From contig JADJWF010000003.1 of the NCBI GenBank assembly GCA_016716505.1, forward strand, positions 124,001-188,000: 64,000 bases of DNA. The letters are read 5' to 3'. Of the stretch, positions 1 to 9,197 are shown one piece after another. How positions within the stretch are numbered: the first letter of the stretch is position 1; every line of letters begins with the position of its first letter. The position numbers and the translations under genes are program-made. The notes beneath the pieces are model-generated. The model did no database searches and was not told the DNA's origin. It saw nothing but the letters and a program-made list of their open reading frames with translations. Source of the stretch: Verrucomicrobiota bacterium (GTDB lineage Bacteria; Verrucomicrobiota; Verrucomicrobiia; Limisphaerales; J093).

Positions 1-24
1 GAAGTGACGGTGGGCGGAGAGCCG

Positions 25-810
25 ATGGTTCAAGAGACAACGGACCAGCGCGGGCACGGTCCGGTCCAAGGGCATGACCATCAAGGAACGCATCACCACG
101 ATCATCCCCACACTCACCATCACCACGACGCGGCATCCGGCGGGCACGAGCACACCACGATCGCCATCCAGCGCTCCGTGCTCGAGAAGAACGAGCGCCT
201 GGCGGAGCAGAATCGCGGCTTCTTCCGGGCCAAGGGCCTGCTCGTGCTGAACGTCTTGTCCTCGCCCGGCTCGGGCAAGACCACCTTCATCCAGAAGACG
301 GCGGAAGGTCTGGCCGGGACGCTGCGAGTGGGCGTGATCGTGGGTGACCTTGCCACCGACAACGACGCCGCGCGACTGCGGCGGGCGGGCATCCCCGTCG
401 TGCAGGTCACAACCGGCACCGTGTGCCATCTGGAGGCGGCGATGGTGGCCAAGGCCGCCGGCCAGTTGCCGCTGGATCAACTGGACGTGCTCATCATCGA
501 AAACGTCGGCAACCTCGTGTGCCCGGCGGATTTCGACCTCGGCGAGGACCTCCGCGTCGTGCTCATGTCCACCACCGAGGGCGAGGACAAGCCGCTGAAA
601 TACCCGCCGATGTTCCACTCCGCCAACGTGGCGGTGGTGACCAAGACCGACCTGGCGGTGGCGTCCGGCTTCGACCGTGATCTGGCGCTGACCAACCTCC
701 GGCGCATCGCGCATCACGCGGAGGTTTTTGAGGTCTCGGCCAAGACGGGCGCGGGAATGGAGGGGTGGCTGGCTTACCTGCGGAAGCGCCGGCACGAAAG
801 TCCCCGCTAG
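25..810 (+). CDS. hypB: Hydrogenase/urease nickel-incorporation GTPase HypB
   Basis: HypB is the GTPase that, with HypA, delivers nickel to [NiFe]-hydrogenase. The 261-aa product has a histidine-rich N-terminus (about residues 10-45), as in nickel-storing HypB proteins. It then has a Walker A (SSPGSGKTT), the GDLATDND switch region, a metal-binding Cys-His pair in TGTVCHLEA, ENVGNLVCPADFD with a further Cys, and the G4 motif TKTD. I chose the ATG at 25 because GGAGAG lies just upstream. A GTG at 4 is in frame and the frame is open to the window edge, so a longer N-terminus is possible. Any hyp or hydrogenase partner genes must lie left of the window. It converges on hrpB with 37 bp between stop codons. 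Confidence 0.95.
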   Translation: MVQETTDQRGHGPVQGHDHQGTHHHDHPHTHHHHDAASGGHEHTTIAIQRSVLEKNERLAEQNRGFFRAKGLLVLNVLSSPGSGKTTFIQKTAEGLAGTLRVGVIVGDLATDNDAARLRRAGIPVVQVTTGTVCHLEAAMVAKAAGQLPLDQLDVLIIENVGNLVCPADFDLGEDLRVVLMSTTEGEDKPLKYPPMFHSANVAVVTKTDLAVASGFDRDLALTNLRRIAHHAEVFEVSAKTGAGMEGWLAYLRKRRHESPR

Positions 811-847
811 GCGCCGCCTGGAGGTGGGTGCCGGCAGAAGTGCTGCC

Positions 848-3388
848 CTAGCGCCATTCGTGTTTAGGGTACTTGCGCTGGAGTTCCTGCTTCACGCGCG
901 GGTAGTGATCGCGCCAAAAGCCCGCCAGGTCCTGCGTGATCTGCACCGGTCGGTGGTTCGGCGCCAGAATGTGAACCACCACGGGGACGCGCTTGAGGGC
1001 GATCGCAGGAACTGACGTCACACCGAATAGCTCCTGAATGCGCAGCGCGATGAACGGCCCGGCCTCGGCTGAATAGGTGATCTTCGGCGTGCGCCCGTTG
1101 GAAAGGGTCAGCCGCTCGGGCGCGTGTTTCTCCAGCAACTCGCGTTGTGCGGGCGAGAGCCACGATCTGACCACGGCTTTCACGTCCCGGTCTTTGAGTT
1201 CTTTGTAGCTGACGGTCCCGTGGCAGAGCTGGCCGAGCAGTTGCCGCCGCTCCTCGTCGCCGATGGGCGGAAGGCCCAGTTCGGGACACCGTTGCGCCAG
1301 CAGGTTCAGCCGGAGAATCCACTGCTCCACGCCGTGGTCCCAGTTGGGCAGCGTGAGCCGGCCGGCAATGATTTCGTCCGCCAGCAGCCTCGCGGCAGCA
1401 TCCGCCGGCGGGGGTTCCAGCCGCCGCGCGGACAACACCAGGTCGCGAAACCGGAGCTGCTCCGCCGCGGTCACGCGGCGCGCGGTGGCGTCATACTCGA
1501 CCCGCACGTCGCGGATCATGTCCTCCGGGAACAGTTCCTCCAGCCACGCCGGCTCGATGGCGGTGGCCAGCGAAAGGAGGGTGTTGACGGCTCCTGCCGC
1601 GCCTTCCACTTCGCTGATTTCGGCCGCGACAATCAACGCCGCCTCGCGGGTGACACTCTCCCGGGCGAGCGCGCCGCGCCGGTTATGCACAATCTCACAG
1701 CGCAACGTTCCCCCATCCAGCCGCCGCGCGACGCGGTCGGAGAAACCGGTCAAAATGCACTTCCGCAGGCCGATTTCGTTCAGCGGACGCGGGGCGGTGT
1801 CGAGGCCCTCGTCGGCGGCGATGCGCAGAAACTGCTGGTGCAACGGGCCGACCTGACGCGCGGTCTGGGCATGGATGCCCGCGCGGCGACACTGGTCCGG
1901 GCGGAAACCGTTCTTTGAGGCCCAGGTCCACGCCCGCATCAGCACGAAGAAATCGGAGGCGGCGTCAGTCCCGAACAAATCCTCGCGAAACTCGGTGACC
2001 TCGCGCCCGGGGTTGCGGATCAACAGGTCGCGCCCCTGGGTCAGCGCGGCCACCAGCGCGGCCTGATAGACGCAGCCGTGCTCCGCGGCGGCGAGGAGCA
2101 TCCGCGAGTACCTCGGGTGGATCGGAAAGGCGAGCATCTTGCGCCCGATGGCGGTGATGCTTCCCGCGTGATCGAGGGCGCCGAGGTCGGTCAGCAGTGT
2201 CTCCGCATCGTGCAGACTCTGCTCCGCTGGCGGCTCCAGCCAGCGGAAGGCGCGAAGGTCGGTGACGCCGGCGGCCTTGAGGGTGAGGACAACCTCCGCG
2301 AGATCCAGCCGGCGGATCTCGGGCAGTTCCTGCGCCGGCCGGCCTTCGTGCTCCCGGGCGGACCAGAGCCGCACACAGCGGCCGGGCGCCGTGCGGCCGG
2401 CGCGGCCGGCCCGCTGATCCGCGGCGGCACGGCTGATCTTCTCGATCAGCAGGGTGTTGATGCCGCGATGCGGATCGAATCGCGCCACCCGCGCCAGCCC
2501 GCTGTCAATGACCAGCCGCACGCCGTCAATGGTGATGGACGTCTCGGCCACATTGGTGGCCACCACGACCTTGGGCTGGTCGTAGCGGGCCACGGCGGCG
2601 TCCTGGTCGCGGGGCGGCAGTTCCCCGTGCAAGGGCAGCAGCAGGTAGCCCTTCGACTCGGGGCAATGGCGAATCGCGTTGAGGGTTTGCTGGATCTCGT
2701 AGCCGCCCGGCATGAAGACCAGCACATCGCCCGGTCCGCCGCTGCGGACGTAGTCCTGAAACGCAGCCGCGGCAGCATCCCAGGGAGGCGTCTCGGAGTG
2801 ACCGGCCCGGAGCGAGCCCGCATACGCGATGTCCACCGGGAACACGCGTCCCGCGGATCGAACCGTGGCGCAGGGACGCAGATAGTCCTCGAGCAGCCCG
2901 GCATCGAGGGTTGCCGACATCACCAGGATCAGGAGGTCGTGGCGTTGGTGTTCCTGAAGGTCGAGAGCTCGGGCGAGCGTGATGTCACCGTACAGATGCC
3001 GCTCGTGAAACTCGTCGAAGATCAGCGCCCGCACGCCGCGCAGCTCGGGATCGCCCAACATTTGCCGCAGCAACACCCCCTCGGTGACGAACCGGATGCG
3101 CGTTTCCGGCCCGGTCACGTTCTCGAAGCGGATTTGGTATCCGACCTCGCGGCCGAGATCGGTGTTCCGCTCGGACGCCACCCGGGCGGCCAGCAGGCGC
3201 GCCGCCAGCCGGCGGGGCTGAAGTATCACCACCTGGCCGCTGTCCAGCAGGCCGTGTTCAAGCAACATCTGGGGCACCTGGGTGGATTTGCCGGACCCGG
3301 TCGGCGCTTGCACGATCAGCCGCCGAAGCTCACGCAGGCGCGTGATGAGCTCGGCCTCGATTTCGTAGATCGGCAGGCGGTCAGTCAT
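848..3388 (-). CDS. hrpB: ATP-dependent RNA helicase HrpB (DEAH-box type)
   Basis: This 846-aa superfamily-2 helicase has the full HrpB layout. Walker A (APTGSGKST) is at about residues 28-36. The DEFHER motif II is near 125, and SAT motif III follows. ATNVAETSITIDGV (motif V region) and QRAGRAGRTAPG (motif VI) come next, then the helicase-associated HA2 region and the HrpB-specific C-terminal domain. Length matches the family (about 800-850 aa). It starts at an ATG at the end of the gene furthest right. Its cellular role in most bacteria is poorly defined; RNA processing is the usual assumption. The 500-aa antisense reading frame opposite it is a GC-rich shadow. Confidence 0.95.
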   Translation of the reverse strand: MTDRLPIYEIEAELITRLRELRRLIVQAPTGSGKSTQVPQMLLEHGLLDSGQVVILQPRRLAARLLAARVASERNTDLGREVGYQIRFENVTGPETRIRFVTEGVLLRQMLGDPELRGVRALIFDEFHERHLYGDITLARALDLQEHQRHDLLILVMSATLDAGLLEDYLRPCATVRSAGRVFPVDIAYAGSLRAGHSETPPWDAAAAAFQDYVRSGGPGDVLVFMPGGYEIQQTLNAIRHCPESKGYLLLPLHGELPPRDQDAAVARYDQPKVVVATNVAETSITIDGVRLVIDSGLARVARFDPHRGINTLLIEKISRAAADQRAGRAGRTAPGRCVRLWSAREHEGRPAQELPEIRRLDLAEVVLTLKAAGVTDLRAFRWLEPPAEQSLHDAETLLTDLGALDHAGSITAIGRKMLAFPIHPRYSRMLLAAAEHGCVYQAALVAALTQGRDLLIRNPGREVTEFREDLFGTDAASDFFVLMRAWTWASKNGFRPDQCRRAGIHAQTARQVGPLHQQFLRIAADEGLDTAPRPLNEIGLRKCILTGFSDRVARRLDGGTLRCEIVHNRRGALARESVTREAALIVAAEISEVEGAAGAVNTLLSLATAIEPAWLEELFPEDMIRDVRVEYDATARRVTAAEQLRFRDLVLSARRLEPPPADAAARLLADEIIAGRLTLPNWDHGVEQWILRLNLLAQRCPELGLPPIGDEERRQLLGQLCHGTVSYKELKDRDVKAVVRSWLSPAQRELLEKHAPERLTLSNGRTPKITYSAEAGPFIALRIQELFGVTSVPAIALKRVPVVVHILAPNHRPVQITQDLAGFWRDHYPRVKQELQRKYPKHEWR

Positions 3389-3441
3389 GATCGCAGCACG
3401 CGGACGGGCGAGTCAGAGGGGGAGACCGGGCGGGAAGGATT

Positions 3442-5088
3442 TCAGCCTTCGCCGGCGAAGCGCAGCCGGTCCAGTTCGGAGAGCGAGCCTTTCGCGAAGT
3501 ACTTACGGGTCCACCCATCGGTGGGATCGAGATGGCGCGGAGAGCGGGATGCCTCCCGGATGAAAAAGCGGAAGCGGTAGTGATCGTAGAGGCGCAGGAG
3601 TTCGCAGCCGTAGGCGTCGGCGACGTCCGTGTTGCCACGGAGCATCAGAAAGTTCTCGTCGTTGGCCTCCGACGCGGCGCGGGAGTAGTTGTGCGAGCCG
3701 CTGATCACCGTCGGCATGTCCGAGGTGAAGTCGGTGATGAGCACCTTGGTGTGGATCAGGATGTTCCCGCGCTGGCCGGCGGTGCTTTCCCGCAGGAAGC
3801 CTTCCAAACCGGTCGAGAGCATGGCCGGAGTGGCGAAGCTCGCCGTCCGCTCGGCGTGGAAGCCGGTGATGCGGCTGCGGGAATTCTCGAGGCCGTACCG
3901 CAACACCCGGTCGCGCGGTTGACCAAGGAGCGCGTCTTCGATCGCGTCATCGAGATCGAAAGTGGTGCAAAACAGCACGTCCCGCCGGGCGGCGCTCAGG
4001 ACCCGCGCGAATTCCGCCAGGTCCGGCCGGCGCGACCGGGGGGAAAAACCGGCGAACAAGGGCTGGCCCGGGACGATCGGGTTGGCGGCGTCAATGTACT
4101 GCCGCGTGGCGGCGGGGTTGTCGGGCGTGCTGTAGAGGTGCTCAAACAGCGCGAGGTACTGGGCCGCCAGGGTGGGACGACGAACGACGTGAACCACGTT
4201 CGCCTGCCGGTACACACCGTTTTCGGTGAAATTTGCCGAGCCGCACAGCACCGCGGTCGGGAAGCGCTGGCCGCGCTTGACGGCGCTCAGCACCATGAAT
4301 TTGTGGTGGCAGATCTTGTTGGTGACGCGCGCGCTCTTGCAGGCGGCGGGGATGCCGGCCAGCGCCGCTTGATTGATCGCGGTCTGGGGATCCTTCGGCT
4401 TCGCGTGATACACCACGCGCACCTGTGCGCCCGCCTCGCGGGCGGCCCGCACCGCTGCGGCAATGACCGGCAATTCGTACTCGTAAATCGCGATGTCAAG
4501 CGCCCAGCGGGCGCTGTTCGCGAGCGCGACGAAGCCGAGAATCTGCTCCAGCAGGCCCCGGGTAAGCCAGGCAGCGGCCGCCGGGGGCCACTGTTCGATC
4601 GGCGGCGCGGGCTGCTTCTTGCGGCGCGCCTCGTTGAGGAGCTGTTCCACCTCCGGAAAATCCCGTGAGAAAGCCTGGCTGGCCGCTGCGGCCCGGTTGA
4701 ACACCACCGAATGCTCGCCCTCGGTCACCCGGCCCGTCCGCACAGTGACGGATACGCCTTCTTTGAGGTCAGGCGCGCCCGGCGGTCCGTAAACCGGGTG
4801 AACGACGTAGGTGTAGCTTTGCCCGGGGGCGACGGTGTAGTCCGACCACCGGAATTTCTGGATGGGTGCGACGTTCGTGGGGCTGAGTTCGCCGTCGGTA
4901 TGATGCTGCCCCGGGAAGGTCAACATGCCCTTCAGCCACTTGAAGTCGGTGCCCGGTGCCCGGCGCTTGAGGGCGAAGCCCAACAGGCCGGCGCGGCGGG
5001 CCGGGGTGACGTTCATGGCCAGCAGCACGCCGGTGACTCCCGCGTACGCCTTGACGGAGATACCGTTCTTGACCGCGGTCTTTCGCAT
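3442..5088 (-). CDS. Phospholipase D superfamily protein with two HKD-type motifs
   Basis: This is a 548-aa protein of the PLD/nuclease fold. The first active-site block, near residues 260-268, reads HHKFMVLS and is followed by GSANFTENG. The second, near 446-453, is a complete HTKVLITD followed by SGSHNYS and a downstream Glu. In the first block the Asp of HxKx4D is replaced by Ser, so the two halves are not equivalent. Residues 1-190 form a separate N-terminal region, and I see no clear signal peptide. I chose the ATG at 5088 because CGAGG precedes it; the open frame runs further upstream to 5490 but would overlap the divergent small gene. The substrate (phospholipid or nucleic acid) cannot be told from sequence. 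Confidence 0.8.
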   Translation of the reverse strand: MRKTAVKNGISVKAYAGVTGVLLAMNVTPARRAGLLGFALKRRAPGTDFKWLKGMLTFPGQHHTDGELSPTNVAPIQKFRWSDYTVAPGQSYTYVVHPVYGPPGAPDLKEGVSVTVRTGRVTEGEHSVVFNRAAAASQAFSRDFPEVEQLLNEARRKKQPAPPIEQWPPAAAAWLTRGLLEQILGFVALANSARWALDIAIYEYELPVIAAAVRAAREAGAQVRVVYHAKPKDPQTAINQAALAGIPAACKSARVTNKICHHKFMVLSAVKRGQRFPTAVLCGSANFTENGVYRQANVVHVVRRPTLAAQYLALFEHLYSTPDNPAATRQYIDAANPIVPGQPLFAGFSPRSRRPDLAEFARVLSAARRDVLFCTTFDLDDAIEDALLGQPRDRVLRYGLENSRSRITGFHAERTASFATPAMLSTGLEGFLRESTAGQRGNILIHTKVLITDFTSDMPTVISGSHNYSRAASEANDENFLMLRGNTDVADAYGCELLRLYDHYRFRFFIREASRSPRHLDPTDGWTRKYFAKGSLSELDRLRFAGEG

Positions 5089-5265
5089 GATTGCCTCGTT
5101 GTTGGGGAATCCCTTCCTGTGATGGCGCGAGTCTGGCGTTCGCGGCAGCGGCTCGCCACAAAAAATCGTCCGGCCGGGCGCGGGCCTTGCCGGAAGTCCC
5201 CGCGATCGGGCAAACTCCGCCGGGCGCGCGGCGGAAGGTCGGGCGCCCGCCAGAACCACGATTCC

Positions 5266-5502
5266 ATGAAGCGCAAGGTCCTCGTCATTTTGTCCAATCG
5301 GCTCAACCGGTTGCAGAAACCGAAGTACTTCGAAGTCCTGTGCGACGAGAAAGGCAACATCGCGTCCGAAACACCGCTGCGGACGGCGCCCCGCAAGGCC
5401 ATTTACGACGAGGTTTGGGAGAACGACGAGGGGAAGACCGAGATGTCGTCCGCCTACCGAATGAAGCGCAAGTACGGCCATCCGCTGCAAAAGGAGAAGT
5501 AG
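5266..5502 (+). CDS. Small basic conserved-looking protein, unknown function
   Basis: This 78-aa protein begins MKRKVLVILSNRLNRLQKP and is rich in Lys, Arg and Tyr. It has no membrane segment. The middle reads as a short beta-rich segment (KYFEVLCDEKGNI), followed by a helical, charged C-terminal half (KAIYDEVWENDEGKTEM). Composition and codon use look like a real gene, unlike the surrounding shadows. It diverges from the PLD-like gene across 177 bp. I do not recognise a family with certainty. Its size and charge would suit a nucleic-acid or ribosome-associated protein, but that is a guess. Confidence 0.65.
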   Translation: MKRKVLVILSNRLNRLQKPKYFEVLCDEKGNIASETPLRTAPRKAIYDEVWENDEGKTEMSSAYRMKRKYGHPLQKEK

Positions 5503-5767
5503 CCAGATGTGACCGAGCCGCTTCCGGCTGGAGCTGCGCTCGGCGACCGAAAAAGCGTGTGGGGAATGAGGCGGTGACCGCCGGCTGGAAGTCGTCGCCC
5601 AAACCCGGAACGAAGCGACTCACCACTCAAGGTCGCCGGCGACTGGCCGGGGTCATTCCCCACCGGGACTGCCGAGTTGATCCTGCGAACTCGCGCTGGC
5701 CGCCTCGCCAATCGCTGGCACTGGCGAGACAAACCGCCCCAGTCGTTCGTCGCGGCGGGGGATTGAC

Positions 5768-7294
5768 CTATCCCCAAATCTGGCGGTCGAGGGAGCGGAG
5801 TTGGACGGCTTCGCCGACGTGTTCGGCGGTAATGTGGTCGGCGCCGGCCAGGTCAGCGATGGTGCGGCTGACCTTGAGGATGCGGTCGTAGGCGCGGGCA
5901 CTGAGCTTCAACTCGTTCATCGCCATCTTCAGCATCTCCAGCGTGGACTCATCGAGGGCACAGAACTGTTTGAGTTCCCGCGTGCCCATGCGGGCGTTGC
6001 ACGTGATCTGCGGGCGGTTGGCAAAGCGCCGCTGTTGCCGCTGCCGGGCCGCCACGACGCGCTCGCGAATCGCCGCCGAAGGCTCGCCCGGCCGTCCCCC
6101 GGTGATGTCCTGGAACTTCACTTGCGGCACCTCGACGTGCAGGTCAATCCGGTCCAGCAGCGGTCCGGAGATGCGTCCGAGATAGCTCTGAATCTCGCGC
6201 GGCGAGCAGTGCGATTCGCCGGGCATCTTGCCGTCGGGGGTCGGGTTCATGGCGGCGACCAGCATGAACTCGCTCGGGAAGGTCATCGTGCCGGCGGCGC
6301 GGGAGATGGTCACGCGACCCTCCTCGAGTGGCTGGCGCATGGTTTCGAGCACGCTCCGCTTGAATTCCGGCAATTCGTCCAGGAACAGCACGCCATGATG
6401 GGCGAGCGAGATCTCCCCGGGGGTGGGGTTGATGTTGCCGCCCAGCAGTCCGGCGTCGCTGGCGGTGTGATGTGGCGCGCGGAAGGGACGGCGGGTCACC
6501 AGTCCCTGACCCGGCGCAAGCAGGCCGACGATGCTGTGAATCTTGGTGGTCTCGAGCGCCTCGGCGAGGGTGAGCGGTGGCAGGATGGTTGGCAGGCGCT
6601 TGGCCAGCATGGACTTGCCCGTGCCGGGCGGGCCGATGAGCAGGACGTTGTGCCCGCCGGCAGCGGCGATTTCCAGCGCGCGCTTGACCGACTCCTGGCC
6701 CTTGACGTCGGCGAAATCGAGTTCGTCTTCGGGCTGGTGTTCAAACATCCGGGCGATATCCACGCGGGTTGGTGCGATCGTGATTTCACCCTGAAGGAAG
6801 GCGGCGGCCTCGCGGAGGTTCTGGATGGGAATGACCGCGAGGCCGTCCACCACGGCGGCTTCGGCGGCGTTGTCGGTGGGCACGAGTACGCCCGCCTTGC
6901 CCTCGGTCTTGGCGCGCAGCGCGATGGGCAGGACGCCCTTGACGGGACGGACCCCGCCCGTGAGGGCCAGTTCGCCGACGATGAAGAAGTTGTCGAGCTG
7001 GTCGGTTTCAATCTGCTCGCTGGCGGCGAGCATCCCGAGGGCGATGGGCAGATCGAAGCTGGGGCCCTCCTTTTTCACGTCGGCCGGGGCGAGGTTGATG
7101 GTCGTGCGGCCCATGGGGAACTTGAAGCCGGAGTTGGTCAACGCGGTGCTGACGCGGTCGCGGGACTCCTTCACGGCGGTGTCGGGAAGGCCGACGATGA
7201 CGATCACGGTGTCGCCCCAGCCGGCGTTGACCTCGACTTCGACGGGGTACGCCTCAATGCCGTTGACCGCGGCGGAACTGACCTTGGCGAACAT
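5768..7294 (-). CDS. comM: YifB/ComM family Mg-chelatase-like AAA+ ATPase
   Basis: This is a 508-aa protein of the ComM/YifB family. ComM in naturally transformable bacteria is a hexameric branch-migration helicase that helps integrate incoming DNA. The N-terminal ChlI-like domain starts MFAKVSSAAVNGIEAYPVEV. The AAA+ core has Walker A GPPGTGKSM at residues 221-229, a LFLDELPEF Walker B and the NPTPDGKMPGES loop. The C-terminal Mg-chelatase domain contains SARAYDRILKVSRTIADLAG. The start at 7294 is fixed by the invariant N-terminus; the open frame continues upstream but is non-homologous there. It lies 61 bp downstream of a small membrane-protein gene on the same strand. Confidence 0.92.
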   Translation of the reverse strand: MFAKVSSAAVNGIEAYPVEVEVNAGWGDTVIVIVGLPDTAVKESRDRVSTALTNSGFKFPMGRTTINLAPADVKKEGPSFDLPIALGMLAASEQIETDQLDNFFIVGELALTGGVRPVKGVLPIALRAKTEGKAGVLVPTDNAAEAAVVDGLAVIPIQNLREAAAFLQGEITIAPTRVDIARMFEHQPEDELDFADVKGQESVKRALEIAAAGGHNVLLIGPPGTGKSMLAKRLPTILPPLTLAEALETTKIHSIVGLLAPGQGLVTRRPFRAPHHTASDAGLLGGNINPTPGEISLAHHGVLFLDELPEFKRSVLETMRQPLEEGRVTISRAAGTMTFPSEFMLVAAMNPTPDGKMPGESHCSPREIQSYLGRISGPLLDRIDLHVEVPQVKFQDITGGRPGEPSAAIRERVVAARQRQQRRFANRPQITCNARMGTRELKQFCALDESTLEMLKMAMNELKLSARAYDRILKVSRTIADLAGADHITAEHVGEAVQLRSLDRQIWG

Positions 7295-7355
7295 GCGGCT
7301 CTTATCGCGAAAGGGCCGGGGGACTGCAAACGGTTTCCGGTCGCCCCCCAGACGA

Positions 7356-7862
7356 TCACGCTGAGGCGTGCGCCACCTCGTCGGCGATGCGGCGGATGTG
7401 GGCGGCGAAATCCTCATCTTCGCCGACGAGCAACTCCGGGAGCGCGGCCCGGAAGTCTTTTCGTCGGCACCACTCGCGCATGTAATCCTCCCACGAAAGC
7501 CACAGGCGGCGGGTCTGCCGGTCCATGTGGTCTTCATAGACGAGGATGTAGGCGCGCTCGAACAGGGAAACGAGGATGTTGAAGATGGCCAGCTTGCGCT
7601 CCTGCTGTTCCTCGGTAAGCGGTAGTTCGTGGCCGGCCTGACGGAGCAGGCGGAGGTCGGCATTGTCGAGCACCAGCTTCTGAAAGTTGACGTACTCGTC
7701 CGAGAGGCGCTGGTAGATTTCCTCGTCCTCGCTGCGTCGCTCCTTTTGCCGGTCCAGGATGAAGACCAGAATCGCCATCGGGAAGCCGATGATGGTGACG
7801 ACGTAGCTCAGCAGCTCGGTCCACTCGAAGAAGGTCAGGCCCAAGGTGGCGGTGGTGTTCAT
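7356..7862 (-). CDS. Small membrane-anchored protein, unknown function
   Basis: This 168-aa protein has one hydrophobic segment near its N-terminus (about residues 10-33, LLSYVVTIIGFPMAILVFIL). A long charged and probably helical cytoplasmic part follows, with basic and acidic runs and a Trp-rich patch (LWLSWEDYMREWCRRKDF). I chose the ATG at 7862 over the TTG at 7871. I do not recognise a named family; single-span proteins of this layout occur widely as uncharacterised proteins. It sits between rlmN (142 bp upstream) and comM (61 bp downstream), all read leftward, so co-transcription with comM is plausible. Confidence 0.75.
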   Translation of the reverse strand: MNTTATLGLTFFEWTELLSYVVTIIGFPMAILVFILDRQKERRSEDEEIYQRLSDEYVNFQKLVLDNADLRLLRQAGHELPLTEEQQERKLAIFNILVSLFERAYILVYEDHMDRQTRRLWLSWEDYMREWCRRKDFRAALPELLVGEDEDFAAHIRRIADEVAHASA

Positions 7863-8004
7863 GACCTGCAAATTCTATGCCCGGCGGTCGTTTCAGCCAA
7901 GGGCGGCAAGACCGGGCCAACGCTCCGCCGTGGCAAGGGGAAGGATGCCCGGTCAATCAGACCAATTTGGCCGGCGCCGGCGTCGCTGACGACGTTTTGG
8001 GCGG

Positions 8005-9153
8005 TCAACCCGGAGCCGGTTTGGGCGCTGAACCCGGTGGTTGCGCCTCGCTCGCGGTATGCTTTAGGCGGAGCTGGCCGCACGCGGCGTCAATCTCGTG
8101 CCCTTTCTCGCGGCGCAGGGTGGCCGAAGCGCCGGCCTTTTCGAGGGCTGCAAGGAACCGGTCCTGGGACTCTTCCGTGGGTCGCTCCCAGCTCAATCCC
8201 TCGACCCGGTTGTACGGGATGAGGTTGATCTTCGCATGCAGGCGGCGGGCGAGGTCGGCGAGCGGCTTTACCTGGTCGGAGCCGTCGTTGACGCCAGCGA
8301 TCAGGATGTACTCCAGCGTGATCATCCGACCCTTGCGCGCCTGGTAGTATTCCCCGGCGGCGACCAGTTCGCGCAGCGGGTACTTGCGGTTGACCGGCAT
8401 GATACGGTCGCGGACGGCATCGGTGGCGCCGTGGAGCGAGATGGCGAGGCGGTATTGGGCGGGCTCTTCGGCAAGGCGACGGATTTGAGGACACAGCCCG
8501 CTGGTGGAGATGGTGATCTTCCGCGCGCCGATGTTGCCGCCCCACGGTGCATTCAGGATCGCCAGGGCCTTGAGCAGGTTGTCGTAATTCGCCAAGGGCT
8601 CGCCCATGCCCATGATGACGAGATTATTGACGGCGCGGTCGGACGTGGCCGGGTTTTCCGCCGGGAGGTCGGCGGGCGCCTCGGCCGCGCGGGCCGCCGC
8701 CCAGCGTTCGGTCGCGAGCACTTGCTCGACGATCTCCTCGACGCCGAGGTTGCGCTTCCAGCCATCAAGCCCACTCGCGCAGAACTTGCAGCCGTAGGCG
8801 CAACCTACTTGGGTGGAGACACAGAGCGTTTGACGGTCGGCGGCCTCGCCGTAGAGGGCCGGATTGGCCGGGATCAGGACGCTTTCGATCAAAGCGCCGT
8901 CGGGCAGGCGCCAGAGGAATTTGCGGGTGGCGTCGTCGGAACCCTGAACGGTAACCAGGGAGAGCGAGCGGAGGGTGAACTCGCGGGCCAGTTGCTCGCG
9001 CAGCCCGCGCGGCAGGTTGGTCATGGCGTCGAAGCTCGTGACGCGCTGCCGATACAACCAGTCCGTCAACTGGCTGGCGCGATAGGCGGGCTGCTGCCAG
9101 GCGCGGAGTTGTTCCTGGAGCTCCTCGAGCGTCAGTGACTTGATGTCGCGCAT
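8005..9153 (-). CDS. rlmN: 23S rRNA (A2503-C2)/tRNA (A37-C2) methyltransferase RlmN
   Basis: RlmN is a radical-SAM enzyme that adds a methyl group to C2 of A2503 in 23S rRNA and of A37 in some tRNAs. The 382-aa product has the CxxxCxxC cluster motif at Cys118, Cys122 and Cys125 (GCAYGCKFC). It also has the SAM-binding GMGEPLANYDN stretch and, near the C-terminus, the second catalytic Cys at about residue 358 (IDAACGQL). The N-terminal accessory helix bundle starts MRDIKSLTLEELQEQL, which decides the start at 9153. The last about 18 residues are a Pro/Ala-rich tail beyond the usual family end. It is 44 bp downstream of the glucan phosphorylase gene. Confidence 0.95.
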   Translation of the reverse strand: MRDIKSLTLEELQEQLRAWQQPAYRASQLTDWLYRQRVTSFDAMTNLPRGLREQLAREFTLRSLSLVTVQGSDDATRKFLWRLPDGALIESVLIPANPALYGEAADRQTLCVSTQVGCAYGCKFCASGLDGWKRNLGVEEIVEQVLATERWAAARAAEAPADLPAENPATSDRAVNNLVIMGMGEPLANYDNLLKALAILNAPWGGNIGARKITISTSGLCPQIRRLAEEPAQYRLAISLHGATDAVRDRIMPVNRKYPLRELVAAGEYYQARKGRMITLEYILIAGVNDGSDQVKPLADLARRLHAKINLIPYNRVEGLSWERPTEESQDRFLAALEKAGASATLRREKGHEIDAACGQLRLKHTASEAQPPGSAPKPAPG

Positions 9154-9197
9154 CGCGGCGCCGGGCGCGGACCGGCCGCTGCCAGTTGGGCGGGCCC

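Noticed and set aside
2078..3580. 500-aa + strand frame opposite hrpB
   Set aside because: Arg/Gly/His/Pro-rich product with no motif; antisense to a complete, motif-rich HrpB. It is a GC-rich shadow.
5801..7582. 593-aa + strand frame opposite comM
   Set aside because: No domain, low-complexity composition; antisense to a complete ComM-type AAA+ gene.
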